Assembly: GCA_028281425.1 (NCBI GenBank)
Contig: JANQJX010000137.1
Location: forward strand, 1-7,796
Length of the DNA: 7,796 nt
From: Simkania sp.
GTDB lineage: Bacteria > Chlamydiota > Chlamydiia > Chlamydiales > Simkaniaceae
Reading direction: 5' to 3'
The notes below the pieces were generated by a model that saw only the letters and a list, made by a program, of their open reading frames with translations, searched no databases and had not been told where the DNA came from. Below, piece by piece: positions 1 through 5,958 of the stretch. Each line of letters starts with the position of its first letter. The first letter of the stretch is position 1. Both the position numbers and the translations under genes were made by a program.

Positions 1-1
1 T

Positions 2-679
2 AAATATAATAACTCATTGAAAAAAGAAAATAAAGATAAACAGTCTATTAAAAACATTGAGGAATGCAAAGAAAATAATAATGAAATTTTAATTAAAGAA
101 AATGAGATTAATAAAAAAATAATTGAATTAAATAATTCAAAACAAGGTTATTTAGTTAATAAAAGAATATCACGATGGAAAAAAGATTCTAAGAAAGTTC
201 GTCTAAATGACCCAAAGTACTCTGCATTAAAATTAAATGACCAAGAATTTCATAACCAGACAATCAATCACTCCGTCCAAGATGTGATCCCTTTACTTTC
301 TATTAAAGAATTTCAAAAAACATATACCTTCTCTTATCAATATCCTGATAAAAACTCGGAAAAAGAAGTAGAACAAATAGGGCTCATTGTCATCCTTCGT
401 AACAAGAACACTGCCAAAGCCGGATATGTTATGCTTGCAAAAAATAAAAAGTCAAATATTTTTTATCATGCCATGTTTGAACCTCCTACTAAAACAAAAA
501 CAATCATACCATTTGAAGTAAAAAACATTTTTCAATCTATTCCTTCACCACCTTTATCAGATGAAAAAAATGACTGGATACAAGTTGGAAATAAAAGCAC
601 ATATAATATCGATGAAAAAGGCTTGATTTATGTGAAGGATAAAAAGAAAGAACTTATTATTTATCCTTTAAATAGTTAA
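2..679 (+). CDS. Hypothetical lysine/asparagine-rich protein, 5'-truncated by the window edge
   Basis: I do not recognise this protein. The reading frame is open from the left edge (codons AAA TAT AAT AAC TCA, then TTG at 17) to the TAA at 677-679. The TTG at 17 is the only start-like codon near the edge, and the first in-frame ATG comes about 138 codons later, so the true start most likely lies outside the window. Counting from the TTG, residues 1-45 are rich in Lys, Glu, Asn and Ile with no Pro, which suggests a charged helix or coiled coil. Residues 50-100 contain RISRWKK, then spaced D, Y, L, E, Q and H residues. Residues 100-220 alternate hydrophobic and polar residues, as in a beta-rich domain. 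I see no signal peptide or membrane segment in the visible part. The spacing RW...D...Y..L...E...Q...H vaguely recalls hypothetical proteins of environmental Chlamydiae; this is only an impression. Base composition (about 15-25% GC in sampled lines) is well below the suf genes (about 38%), so it may be a lineage-specific or acquired gene. Confidence 0.6.
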   Translation, partial: KYNNSLKKENKDKQSIKNIEECKENNNEILIKENEINKKIIELNNSKQGYLVNKRISRWKKDSKKVRLNDPKYSALKLNDQEFHNQTINHSVQDVIPLLSIKEFQKTYTFSYQYPDKNSEKEVEQIGLIVILRNKNTAKAGYVMLAKNKKSNIFYHAMFEPPTKTKTIIPFEVKNIFQSIPSPPLSDEKNDWIQVGNKSTYNIDEKGLIYVKDKKKELIIYPLNS

Positions 680-735
680 TTCAATTAAATTTTCTTAGTC
701 GAGTAACGCGAAGGAACCTCCCTTTCATATTCTCT

Positions 736-778
736 CAGCTTTTGGAATGGATCGTATGAAACCCTATTCCAAAAGCTG
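736..778. repeat. Perfect 13-bp inverted repeat (hairpin)
   Basis: Arms 736-748 (CAGCTTTTGGAAT) and 766-778 (ATTCCAAAAGCTG) are exact complements. Two further pairs (a G-T wobble at 749/765 and G-C at 750/764) extend the stem to 15, leaving a 13-base loop at 751-763. It starts 57 bases past the stop of the left-hand gene. There is no T-tract after it on either strand, so it is not a standard intrinsic terminator. It could be an RNA 3'-end structure or the end of a small repeat element. Confidence 0.6.
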
Positions 779-795
779 TAAGTCATTTGGAATCA

Positions 796-984
796 ATGAA
801 GCCGATAAAAATTCTAGCCCGTATTTCGAATGCCCTTTCTTTCGAAAAGGCATACAGACTGTTTTCGGAAACACCAAGAGAATTTATTGGATGTACCAGC
901 GAAATACAGAGCATGTGGATTTTTTCTAGAGCAAGTAGAGAAATAGGGGCTAATAAGACATTTCAGGTTTTAAAAGAATGCTAG
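796..984 (+). pseudogene. Possible small ORF or gene remnant overlapping the 3' end of sufS
   Basis: An open frame runs from ATG 796 (or TTG 787) to the TAG at 982-984, giving 62 to 65 residues, and runs antiparallel over the last 35 bases of sufS. The product is not recognised. It has a protein-like composition, with a basic/hydrophobic stretch KPIKILARISNALSFEKAY and a later MWIFSRASREIG. An in-frame TGA at 757 closes it upstream. No good Shine-Dalgarno is present; only a GGA lies shortly before the ATG. Because sufS defines its tail, this ORF may be the leftover 5' part of a gene that once extended further, or chance. A 10-bp hairpin (830-853) lies inside it, which argues somewhat against coding. 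Confidence 0.2.
830..853 (-). terminator. GAAA-tetraloop hairpin downstream of sufS (terminator or 3'-end structure, no U-tract)
   Basis: Read on the minus strand, ATGCCTTTTC (853-844) pairs with GAAAGGGCAT (839-830) through ten pairs, one of them a U-G wobble, closing a GAAA loop (843-840) on a C-G pair. C(GAAA)G is a classic stable GNRA tetraloop. The wobble is tolerated only in the minus-strand RNA; the plus-strand RNA would have an A-C mismatch and a UUUC loop. It lies about 97 bases past the sufS stop, so it is the best candidate for the 3' end of the suf transcript. The bases after the stem are not a U-run, so intrinsic termination is doubtful; protection of an RNA end is an alternative. 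Confidence 0.35.
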
Positions 985-2206
985 CTTCCTTAGTCGCTTT
1001 AATAAAAAGATCGATTTCTTCTTGAGTATTATAAAAAGCAAATGAAGCTCGAGCAAGAGATTTTACTCCCAAACGCTTAAGGAGGGGCATTGCACATAGA
1101 TGTCCTGTTCGAATTGCAATGCCTTTAAGCCCTAAAATCGTTCCCAAATCAAGAGAATGCAAACCATCGATGGTAAAACTGATCAAACTTCCCCTTTCAG
1201 AAGCTTTTCCATAAAAATGAATTCCGCTGATTGCAGCCATTTTTTCCTCAGCATATGATAGCAATTTTTGCTCCCAGTTTAAAATCTTTTTCCTCCCAAC
1301 AGATTCAAAATAATCAACTGCAGCTCCAAGCCCTATAACTTGACAAATCGAAGGCGTTCCAGCTTCAAATTTAAGAGGAGGGGGTTGAAAAGTACTCATC
1401 TCAAAACTTACTTCTTCAATCATATCGCCTCCTCCCATAAATGGAGGAAGTTGTTCAAGTAATTCCTTTTTCCCATAAAGAACACCAATTCCTGTTGGAC
1501 CGTAAAATTTATGTCCAGAAAAAGCATAAAAATCGACATTAAGATCAATCACATCAATAGAAAGATGGGGAATTGCTTGAGCCCCATCAATCAAAACTTT
1601 TGCTCCTGCTTGATGAGCCAATGCGATAATTTCTTTAATGGGATTGCAAGTTCCAAGAACATTAGAAATATGAGTAAGAGCTAAAAGTTTTGTTTTTTCA
1701 GAGAGCATATTTTTCAAACTCTCTAAATCTAAAACTCCATTATCGAAAATGGGGACCACCCTTAAAATGGCTTTTTGCCTCTGACAAAGAAACTGCCAAG
1801 GAACAATGTTTGCATGATGCTCCATCTCTGAAATAAGGATTTCATCCCCTTCTTTTAAAAAAGCAAGACCAAAAGAATGAGCAACAAGATTAATTGCTTC
1901 TGTTGTTCCGCGAGTAAAAATAATTTCTTCTTCAAAATTCGCATGAATCAATTTTTGTATCTTACTTCTTACCTGTGAGTACATTTCTGTCGAATGCGCC
2001 GCAATTTCATAAATGGCACGGTGGACGGTTCCATACTGTTCCCTATAAAAACAATCCATAGCTTCAATGACTGGAAGAGGTTTTTGGGCTGTTGCTGCAG
2101 AATCCAGATAGACAAGAGGTCTTCCATTCATCATCTTAGAAAGCATAGGAAACTGTTTTCTTACTTTCCAAACATCAAAAAAATCATTGCTATTGTAAGT
2201 AGGCAT
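950..2206 (-). CDS. sufS: Cysteine desulfurase SufS
   Basis: PLP-dependent group II cysteine desulfurase: it removes sulfur from L-cysteine, forms a persulfide on its own cysteine and feeds the SufBCD scaffold. In the 418-residue product from ATG 2206, the PLP lysine is in SGHKFYGPTGIGVLYG (K233), a cofactor-contacting histidine is in EMEHHANIVPW (about residue 130), and the catalytic cysteine is in RTGHLCAMPL (C371), the short-lobe form typical of SufS rather than IscS. RASFAFYNT (R386) matches the substrate-carboxylate arginine region. Length is normal for the family (about 405-420). An upstream ATG at 2218 would add four residues (MEKS), but GGAG at 2216-2213 lies six bases before the 2206 ATG and would overlap the earlier start codon, so 2206 is preferred. 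It overlaps the end of sufD by 17 bases. No SufE or SufU sulfur acceptor is encoded nearby; it must be elsewhere or dispensable. Last gene of the operon. Confidence 0.96.
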   Translation of the reverse strand: MPTYNSNDFFDVWKVRKQFPMLSKMMNGRPLVYLDSAATAQKPLPVIEAMDCFYREQYGTVHRAIYEIAAHSTEMYSQVRSKIQKLIHANFEEEIIFTRGTTEAINLVAHSFGLAFLKEGDEILISEMEHHANIVPWQFLCQRQKAILRVVPIFDNGVLDLESLKNMLSEKTKLLALTHISNVLGTCNPIKEIIALAHQAGAKVLIDGAQAIPHLSIDVIDLNVDFYAFSGHKFYGPTGIGVLYGKKELLEQLPPFMGGGDMIEEVSFEMSTFQPPPLKFEAGTPSICQVIGLGAAVDYFESVGRKKILNWEQKLLSYAEEKMAAISGIHFYGKASERGSLISFTIDGLHSLDLGTILGLKGIAIRTGHLCAMPLLKRLGVKSLARASFAFYNTQEEIDLFIKATKEASILLKPEMSY

Positions 2207-3359
2207 CGATTTCTCCATTAATTCGAGAACGTAAAAAAGGGAAGGAAATATTTTCAGTGGGCTCTAAACAAAATCCTTTTACGATATGTCTATAACCCTC
2301 TTTTTGACTCAACCCACGCGAACGTAAATAAAAAAGTTCATTTGAGTTTGGCTTCGAAATAGTAGCTCCATGGGAAGCTTTAACATCATCAGCAAAAATT
2401 TCTAAATTGGGTTTACTAAAAGCTGCCGCACGTTTAGACAAAATGAGATTGTTATTGAGTTGATATGCCTCTGTTTTTTGAGCCTCTTTTTCGACAAAAA
2501 TCTTCCCTTCAAAACTAGAGCGAGCATTTCCAGAAAGCACATTTCTAAAAAACTGATGAGAACGTGTATGAGGGGCCTTATGATTGACATGAACATGGGT
2601 ATGACCTTCTAAAGCTTGAGAAAGCAAAAAAGCCCCGCTTAAATAGGCTTGACAATTTTCTCCTTCTAAAGAAACCCTCAAATGACGCCGACTCACCAAT
2701 GCTCCCCTATTTAAGCAAAAGTAAGAAAGAGAACTATTTCTTTTAAGCTCTGCCTGAATAGAACAAAATTCCCAACTATGAGGAAAACAATCTACCATAT
2801 CGAGGTGACTATAACTTCCATTTTCTTCTACAGTGACATTGAAATTACTATTGAGCCAAAAAGGATGAGTTCCATTTGTTTTAAGTTTAGTAATCACTTT
2901 TAACTGGGCCCCTTTTCCTACAAAAATTTCAACTTTAGGATGGCCCATATTCAAAGGAGAAAGACAATCTAAAAGAGAGGTCAGATAAAGTGGCTTACTG
3001 AAAGAAACATCTGGGGGAACATAAATAAAAAGACCCTGATTATAAAGAGCATGGTTAAGAAAAAAAAAGGGATCTTTTTCCTCACATAAAAAAATCTCAT
3101 CTCGCTTATTTAAAAGAGGAGAGTAGGAGCTTTTTGCTTGATGAAGTGGTAAAATCACAAGATTTTTGACTTTATCATAGAGAAATTCCACCTTTTTTTC
3201 TTGAAACGGATCTGCTTCAAAAAGCTTTTTAAGAGAAACATAACGAAAAGCCTCTACTTTTTTTGTGGGAAATCCCATAGAAACAAACTTCTCCCAAGCT
3301 TTTCTTCTCGGCTTATCTTTCTCTTTTTGTCGATAAAAAGAGTCAAGTTGCTTCATCAT
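2190..3359 (-). CDS. sufD: Fe-S cluster assembly scaffold protein SufD
   Basis: SufD is the paralogue of SufB in the cytosolic SufB-SufC2-SufD complex; it is needed for iron entry and contributes a ligand at the SufB-SufD interface. The 389-residue product has the N-terminal SufD-type PTKKVEAFRYVSLKKLF stretch (about residues 31-47), a central beta-helix region, and the C-terminal SufBD signature FADDVKASHGAT followed by ELFYLRSRGLS (about residues 322-351). The histidine of SHGAT (H330) corresponds to the interface histidine known from E. coli SufD (His360). The FYLRSRGLS core also occurs in SufB here, as expected of paralogues. The start is ATG 3359, whose A is the last base of the sufC TGA (TGATG, a one-base overlap); a TTG at 3362 and a second ATG at 3356 are alternatives. 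GGAG lies about 11 bases upstream, somewhat far, so coupling to sufC translation probably matters. A run of nine T (coding strand) near 3060-3068 encodes three Phe and is a slippage-prone spot, but the frame is intact. Confidence 0.95.
   Translation of the reverse strand: MMKQLDSFYRQKEKDKPRRKAWEKFVSMGFPTKKVEAFRYVSLKKLFEADPFQEKKVEFLYDKVKNLVILPLHQAKSSYSPLLNKRDEIFLCEEKDPFFFLNHALYNQGLFIYVPPDVSFSKPLYLTSLLDCLSPLNMGHPKVEIFVGKGAQLKVITKLKTNGTHPFWLNSNFNVTVEENGSYSHLDMVDCFPHSWEFCSIQAELKRNSSLSYFCLNRGALVSRRHLRVSLEGENCQAYLSGAFLLSQALEGHTHVHVNHKAPHTRSHQFFRNVLSGNARSSFEGKIFVEKEAQKTEAYQLNNNLILSKRAAAFSKPNLEIFADDVKASHGATISKPNSNELFYLRSRGLSQKEGYRHIVKGFCLEPTENISFPFLRSRINGEIDAYLQ
2213..2216 (-). promoter_or_regulatory. 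sufS ribosome binding site
   Basis: GGAG on the minus strand, six bases before ATG 2206. It includes the G of the alternative ATG at 2218-2216, so it supports the shorter SufS (MPTYNSND...). It lies inside the sufD reading frame, consistent with coupled translation. Confidence 0.6.
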
Positions 3360-4153
3360 CAAATAGAGATCTCCGCTTTACTTTTTTCTAACCAATCATA
3401 TCCCTTTTCCTCGAGAAGATCGGCAAGTTTTTTATCTCCCGATTTAACAATCTTTCCCTCGATCATAACATGGATAAAATCGGGCTCAATATAATTGAGT
3501 AGCCTTTGATAGTGGGTGATTAAAAGGAGCCCTTTTTCTTTGCTCATCTGTTGATTGACGCCACTTGCAACAATACGCATTGCATCAATATCAAGACCTG
3601 AGTCAGTCTCATCTAGAACTGCAAGTGTAGGGTCCAAAACAGCCATCTGCAAAATTTCATTCCGTTTTTTTTCTCCTCCAGAAAAACCGCTGTTTAATCC
3701 CCGCATCTTAAATTCCCCTTTCATTTCCATCTGTTTTAATTTTTTTTCTAAAAAAAGAGAAAATGCATCTTCTGATAGAGGTTCCGCTCCAAGCCCTTTG
3801 CGCCTTGCATTTAAAGCACTTTGGAGAAAATGAAAATTAGAAACACCAGGGATTTCAACTGGGTATTGAAATCCGACAAAAAGACCTAAATGAGCCCTTT
3901 CTTCAATTTCCATTTTTAGGAGATCTTGTCCTAAAAAGAAAATGCTCCCTTGAGGAATTTTATAAGTCGGATCTCCTGCTAACACTTTCGCTAAAGTTGA
4001 CTTTCCCGCTCCATTGGGTCCCATCAAAGCATGGATTTTCCCCTTCTTAATTGACAAATTCAACCCTTTTAAAAGAGGCTCGTCGTCAATAGTGATCCAA
4101 AGATCTTTGATGACTAACAATTGATCTTCTAAATCAGATGGCTTAACCAACAC
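3359..4153 (-). CDS. sufC: Fe-S cluster assembly ATPase SufC
   Basis: SufC is the ABC-type ATPase that dimerises on SufB and SufD and drives the shape change needed for cluster assembly; it is cytosolic and not a transporter. In the 264-residue product, Walker A is GPNGAGKST (45-53), the Q-loop is GFQYP (Q96), the signature is FSGGEKKR (157-164), Walker B with the catalytic glutamate is LAVLDETDSGLD (177-188, E182) and the switch histidine is LITHYQ (H214). ETDSGLDID in place of the generic ABC sequence is typical of SufC. Length is slightly over the usual 245-260 because of an N-terminal extension of about ten residues. No ATG is available at the 5' end: the start is GTG at 4153 or TTG at 4150. 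GGAGG at 4161-4157 is three bases from the GTG and six from the TTG, so the TTG has the better spacing. The gene overlaps sufB by 8 to 11 bases. Confidence 0.97.
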   Translation of the reverse strand: MLVKPSDLEDQLLVIKDLWITIDDEPLLKGLNLSIKKGKIHALMGPNGAGKSTLAKVLAGDPTYKIPQGSIFFLGQDLLKMEIEERAHLGLFVGFQYPVEIPGVSNFHFLQSALNARRKGLGAEPLSEDAFSLFLEKKLKQMEMKGEFKMRGLNSGFSGGEKKRNEILQMAVLDPTLAVLDETDSGLDIDAMRIVASGVNQQMSKEKGLLLITHYQRLLNYIEPDFIHVMIEGKIVKSGDKKLADLLEEKGYDWLEKSKAEISI

Positions 4154-5582
4154 TCCCCTCCAATTTTAGTGTTAAAAGTTTTTGGGCTTCAACAGCAAAT
4201 TCAAGAGGGAGCTCATTGATCACCTTTTTACAAAATCCATTCACAATCATATGGACTGCTTCTTCTGTTGAAAGACCACGCGAGCGCAAATAAAAAAGTT
4301 GCTCCTCACTGATTTTTGACGTTGATGCTTCATGTTCCACTTCTACATCCTCTTCATAGGCTTCAATGTAGGGAAATGTATTTGCCGAACAATGATTTTT
4401 AACGAGCATAGAGTCACATTGCGTAAAATTACGCGCTCCTTGAGCACGTGAAGACATATGTACAAGCCCCCGATATGTGTTATGAGACTCATCGGCCGCA
4501 ATCCCTTTAGAAATGATCGTCGAACGTGTATTTTTACCCAAATGAATCATTTTTGTTCCGGTATCTGCTTGCATCTTTCCATTTGTTAATGCAATAGAAT
4601 AAAACTCTCCGATAGAATCATCTCCTTGTAAGATACACCCTGGATATTTCCAAGTAATAGCAGCTCCTGCTTCCACTTGGGTCCAAGAAATTTTCGCTCG
4701 CTTGCCAGCACATTTTCCCCGCTTAGTGACAAAATTGTAAATACCTCCTTTCCCCGATAAACGATCTCCTGCATACCAATTTTGTACTGTTGAATATTTG
4801 ATTTCACTACGGCTAAGGGCTATGAGTTCCACAACAGCAGCATGAAGTTGATTGGAATCATAAGCTGGAGCTGTGCACCCTTCAAGATAACTCACATAAG
4901 AGTCTTCTTCTGCAATGACAAGTGTTCTTTCAAATTGTCCTGTCTCTCTCTCATTAATCCGAAAATAAGTAGAAAGTTCAATCGGACATTTCACCCCTTT
5001 GGGAACATAAACAAAAGAGCCATCTGAAAAAACCGCTGCATTGAGTGCTGCATAAAAATTATCTCCAATTGGAACTACCGTTCCCAAATATTTTTTGATC
5101 AGGTCGGGATATTTTTGAACCGCTTCTGAAATTGAGCAAAGAACCACTCCTGCTTTTTCTAAAGTCTCATAAAATGTGGTTCCAATTGAAACGGAATCGA
5201 AGACAACATCAACCGCTACATTTGCAAGTCTTTTTTGTTCTTCTAAAGGAATTCCTAGTTTTTCAAAAGTTCGCAAAATTTCAGGGTCTACTTCATCTAA
5301 ATTGCTAAGCTCTTGTTTCTTTTTTGGCTCAGAGTAATAACGAATATTTTGAAAATCGATCGGTTTTAGGTTAAAATGCCCCCAATTTGGATGAGACATT
5401 TTTTTCCATTTTGCATAGGCTTGTAATCGGAAATTAAGAAGGAAAGAAGGCTCTTGTTTCTTTTTTGAAATGGCCCTAATGACATTTTCATCAAGCCCTT
5501 TAGGAAAAGTCTCTGACTCAATATCTGTTCTAAAACCATACTTATACTCTTCTCTTTTGAAAAGCATGTCACTTGTGGACAT
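4143..5582 (-). CDS. sufB: Fe-S cluster assembly scaffold protein SufB
   Basis: SufB is the main scaffold on which the Fe-S cluster is built in the SufBCD complex; it accepts sulfur from the desulfurase system. The 479-residue product starts MSTSDMLFK and has the conserved KYGFRTDIESETFPKGL stretch (about 14-30), then a long beta-helix body and the C-terminal SufB signature. The cysteine of FTQCDSML (C389) corresponds, by motif, to the essential E. coli Cys405, and VEHEAST (about 415-421) to the region holding its Glu434. FYLRSRGLS and the closing NELPLEFAVEAQKLL are near-universal in SufB. An N-terminal CxxC-type motif like that of E. coli SufB is absent; the first cysteine is at about residue 149. 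I chose ATG 5582 because AGAGGA (5594-5589) stands six bases upstream; the in-frame ATG at 5597 lies just ahead of that site and lacks its own. First gene of the operon, with a promoter candidate some 45 bases upstream. Length is normal (about 470-495). Confidence 0.97.
   Translation of the reverse strand: MSTSDMLFKREEYKYGFRTDIESETFPKGLDENVIRAISKKKQEPSFLLNFRLQAYAKWKKMSHPNWGHFNLKPIDFQNIRYYSEPKKKQELSNLDEVDPEILRTFEKLGIPLEEQKRLANVAVDVVFDSVSIGTTFYETLEKAGVVLCSISEAVQKYPDLIKKYLGTVVPIGDNFYAALNAAVFSDGSFVYVPKGVKCPIELSTYFRINERETGQFERTLVIAEEDSYVSYLEGCTAPAYDSNQLHAAVVELIALSRSEIKYSTVQNWYAGDRLSGKGGIYNFVTKRGKCAGKRAKISWTQVEAGAAITWKYPGCILQGDDSIGEFYSIALTNGKMQADTGTKMIHLGKNTRSTIISKGIAADESHNTYRGLVHMSSRAQGARNFTQCDSMLVKNHCSANTFPYIEAYEEDVEVEHEASTSKISEEQLFYLRSRGLSTEEAVHMIVNGFCKKVINELPLEFAVEAQKLLTLKLEGSVG
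4157..4161 (-). promoter_or_regulatory. sufC ribosome binding site
   Basis: GGAGG on the minus strand inside the last codons of sufB. It is six bases from TTG 4150 and three from GTG 4153. A strong Shine-Dalgarno may compensate for the absence of an ATG start. Confidence 0.6.
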
Positions 5583-5588
5583 GAAACT

Positions 5589-5594
5589 TCCTCT
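5589..5594 (-). promoter_or_regulatory. sufB ribosome binding site
   Basis: AGAGGA on the minus strand, six bases before ATG 5582. It directly follows an in-frame ATG (5597-5595), so it decides the start in favour of the shorter SufB. Confidence 0.7.
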
Positions 5595-5603
5595 CATTTT
5601 AGG

Positions 5604-5664
5604 ACGTTAAACCATGTTTCCCATAAGGCTAACGTTTTCCTTCCCCTTTGTCAATAAAACGTTA
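5604..5664. promoter_or_regulatory. Three TAACGT elements around the sufB promoter (possible operator)
   Basis: On the minus strand TAACGTTTT (5664-5656) and AAAACGTTA (5638-5630) form a perfect 9-bp inverted repeat with a 17-base spacer. It encloses the -35 box and its right arm reaches the first two bases of the -10. A third TTAACGT (5610-5604) in the same orientation as the first lies downstream, inside the leader. Centres are 29 and 26 bases apart. The placement fits a repressor site, but the regulator is unknown and no sufR or iscR is in the window. Confidence 0.4.
5626..5654 (-). promoter_or_regulatory. Candidate sigma-70-type promoter of the suf operon
   Basis: A perfect -35 box TTGACA (5654-5649) is followed after 17 bases by TAGCCT (5631-5626), which matches the -10 consensus at only three positions. 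Transcription would start near 5619-5616, leaving a leader of roughly 35 bases before ATG 5582. The ideal -35 and spacing with a poor -10 fit a regulated promoter. It is the only TTGACA I see in this gap. Inference from sequence only. Confidence 0.5.
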
Positions 5665-5711
5665 AAGGAAATCGTCGCTTCGGTTTTGAGCCAAACACTT
5701 TGAAGAAAAGG

Positions 5712-5739
5712 AAAAAATCTAAAGTTTGATACAAACTTT
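5712..5739 (-). terminator. Weak intrinsic terminator or operator-like dyad
   Basis: On the minus strand AAAGTTTG (5739-5732), a 3-base loop TAT and CAAACTTT (5728-5721) form a perfect but AT-rich stem, followed by AGA and six T (5717-5712). This resembles a weak terminator for readthrough from manC, which ends 220 bases upstream. On the plus strand the same dyad runs into a T-run as well (CAAACTTTTTT). The stem has only two G-C pairs, so a protein-binding dyad is a fair alternative. Confidence 0.35.
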
Positions 5740-5779
5740 TTTAACAACCATTTTTTTCTTATCCAAACACCTTTAACCT

Positions 5780-5804
5780 AACCTCTGCCCTCTATACAGA
5801 GGTT
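5780..5804. repeat. Perfect 8-bp dyad with TATAGA in its loop
   Basis: AACCTCTG (5780-5787) and CAGAGGTT (5797-5804) are exact complements around a 9-base loop. No T-run follows on either strand. On the minus strand the loop contains TATAGA (5796-5791), which stands 16 bases after TTGTGA (5818-5813), so the dyad may frame a second, upstream promoter for the suf operon or a short RNA. The promoter reading is weak (four of six matches in each box). Confidence 0.4.
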
Positions 5805-5958
5805 CTACTGTTTCACAATGTCTATAATGACTGGCTGCAACCACATTCTCTTCTTTTTAAAAATTTGTTCCTTTAGCCCCCTATTTTGCATACCTATTTT
5901 AAAAAAATCTCAGTTTATCCGAAAAATTGCTTTGTTCAACAGTTCCAAAAATTAGGGA

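Larger units (their letters stand above)
680..949. other. Convergent intergenic region with hairpins and possible gene remnant
   Basis: This 270-base gap lies between the 3' end of the hypothetical plus-strand gene and the 3' end of sufS, so it should hold the terminators of both. It has two strong inverted repeats (736-778 and 830-853), but neither is followed by a T-run on either strand. The octamer TTTGGAAT occurs three times in 53 bases: 741-748 (+), 766-773 (as its complement) and 786-793 (+). Short open frames exist on both strands, none with a convincing ribosome binding site. GC looks higher here than in the gene to the left. The pattern fits a decayed gene or small mobile element, but no transposase motif or target-site duplication is visible. 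Confidence 0.5.
5583..5958. other. Intergenic region between manC and sufB
   Basis: This 376-base stretch has no convincing gene. Reading the minus strand from manC toward sufB, it holds a perfect 8-bp dyad (5804-5780), a second perfect 8-bp dyad followed by a T-run (5739-5712), and a promoter candidate with three copies of TAACGT (5664-5604). CCAAACAC occurs twice on the plus strand (5691-5698 and 5763-5770), both followed by TTT within one base. It should contain the 3' end of the manC transcript and the control region of the suf operon. Confidence 0.6.

Noticed and set aside
685..786. 33-residue open frame on the minus strand (MTYSFW...RYSTKKI)
   Set aside because: It lies across the 13-bp hairpin, has no ribosome binding site and is shorter than a credible gene; it is better explained by the repeat structure. 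The ending REVPSRYSTK looked faintly familiar but I could not tie it to a family.
747..929. 60-residue plus-strand open frame
   Set aside because: It overlaps the other small plus-strand frame and both hairpins, has no Shine-Dalgarno and no recognisable motif.
1994..2221. Plus-strand open frame antisense to sufS
   Set aside because: Shadow of the sufS coding sequence with no independent support; the same holds for plus-strand frames at 3201-3494, 3555-3833 and 4842-5027.
3060..3068. Nine-base A run as a possible frameshift in sufD
   Set aside because: The SufD frame is continuous across it and both flanks carry family sequence, so there is no frameshift in this sequence.
5805..5846. 13-codon minus-strand ORF (MWLQPVIIDIVKQ) ending directly before the dyad at 5804
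   Set aside because: It resembles a leader peptide, but there is no good ribosome binding site, no run of regulatory codons and no terminator in the dyad; likely chance.
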